Of a stretch of DNA of 6,279 nt, positions 6,278-6,279 are shown piece by piece. The DNA comes from an uncultured Polymorphobacter sp. (GTDB taxonomy: Bacteria > Pseudomonadota > Alphaproteobacteria > Sphingomonadales > Sphingomonadaceae): NCBI GenBank assembly GCA_937894055.1, contig CALDHQ010000505.1:1-6279 (forward strand). Direction: 5' to 3'. The notes below the pieces were generated by a model. It saw only the letters and a program-made list of their open reading frames with translations. It did no database searches and was not told the origin of the DNA. The translations under genes were made by a program, and so were the position numbers. Within the stretch, counting starts at the first letter, position 1; each line of letters begins with the position of its first letter.

Positions 6278-6279
6278 CG

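Larger units (their letters stand above)
5555..6279. other. Mosaic contig end made of unrelated gene fragments
   Basis: Within about 720 bp, reading switches strand and gene three times: YhhN (minus) to RcnB (plus) near 5555-5580, RcnB to enoyl-CoA hydratase (minus) at 5801-5812, and the hydratase operon to a PEP-CTERM/signal-peptide pair near 6115-6150. Every gene touching a junction is truncated exactly there. No transposase, integrase, attachment site or terminal repeat is seen. The pieces appear to come from different bacterial groups. A chimeric assembly or ligated library fragments explain this best. Confidence 0.7.

Noticed and set aside
5555..6279. A novel multi-gene cassette or defence island at the right end
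   Set aside because: All components are truncated, lie on opposite strands, come from unrelated pathways and lack mobile-element hallmarks. A chimeric contig end explains the data better.
1..6279. tRNA, rRNA, CRISPR arrays, insertion sequences
   Set aside because: No cloverleaf, rRNA-like stretch, regularly spaced direct repeats, transposase motif or terminal inverted repeats were seen on either strand by reading.

Overview
The window looks like high-GC alphaproteobacterial DNA, most likely from the order Sphingomonadales. The basis is the GyrA sequence, the style of the TonB-dependent receptor and an RcnB-type fragment. No rRNA or other taxonomic marker is present, so this placement is an inference.

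Left part (1-2290): one large minus-strand gene encodes a TonB-dependent catecholate-type siderophore receptor (Fiu-like). It is complete at its N-terminus and cut by the window edge only a short way before its expected C-terminus. Its upstream region is AT-rich, holds two Fur-box-like palindromes, and has a leader hairpin that pairs with the ribosome-binding site. All of this fits an iron-repressed outer-membrane importer.

Middle (2292-2546): a 26-residue, almost entirely hydrophobic peptide is encoded on the minus strand behind a good ribosome-binding site. Beyond it lies the divergent upstream region of gyrA, which contains a strong inverted repeat but no promoter I can name with confidence.

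Centre (2547-5315): a complete gyrA (922 aa) lies on the plus strand. It has an intact catalytic tyrosine, the quinolone-sensitive serine in the QRDR, a GyrA box with one substitution, and an acidic tail with a 15-bp tandem repeat.

Right end (5290-6279): this part does not read as one piece of genome. In order it holds the C-terminal half of a YhhN-family membrane protein (minus, convergent with gyrA), an internal piece of an RcnB-family periplasmic protein (plus), the first ~102 codons of an actinobacterial-looking enoyl-CoA hydratase (minus), and a Burkholderiales-looking PEP-CTERM tail followed by a signal peptide (minus). Each gene is cut where the next begins, the two internal pieces are about 240 and 300-340 bp, and no mobile element is visible. 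The simplest reading is a chimeric contig end (misassembly or ligated fragments), not a new gene cluster. I see no convincing undescribed system. The best leads are the sequestered ribosome-binding site of the receptor, the tiny membrane peptide, and the mosaic end as a quality warning.
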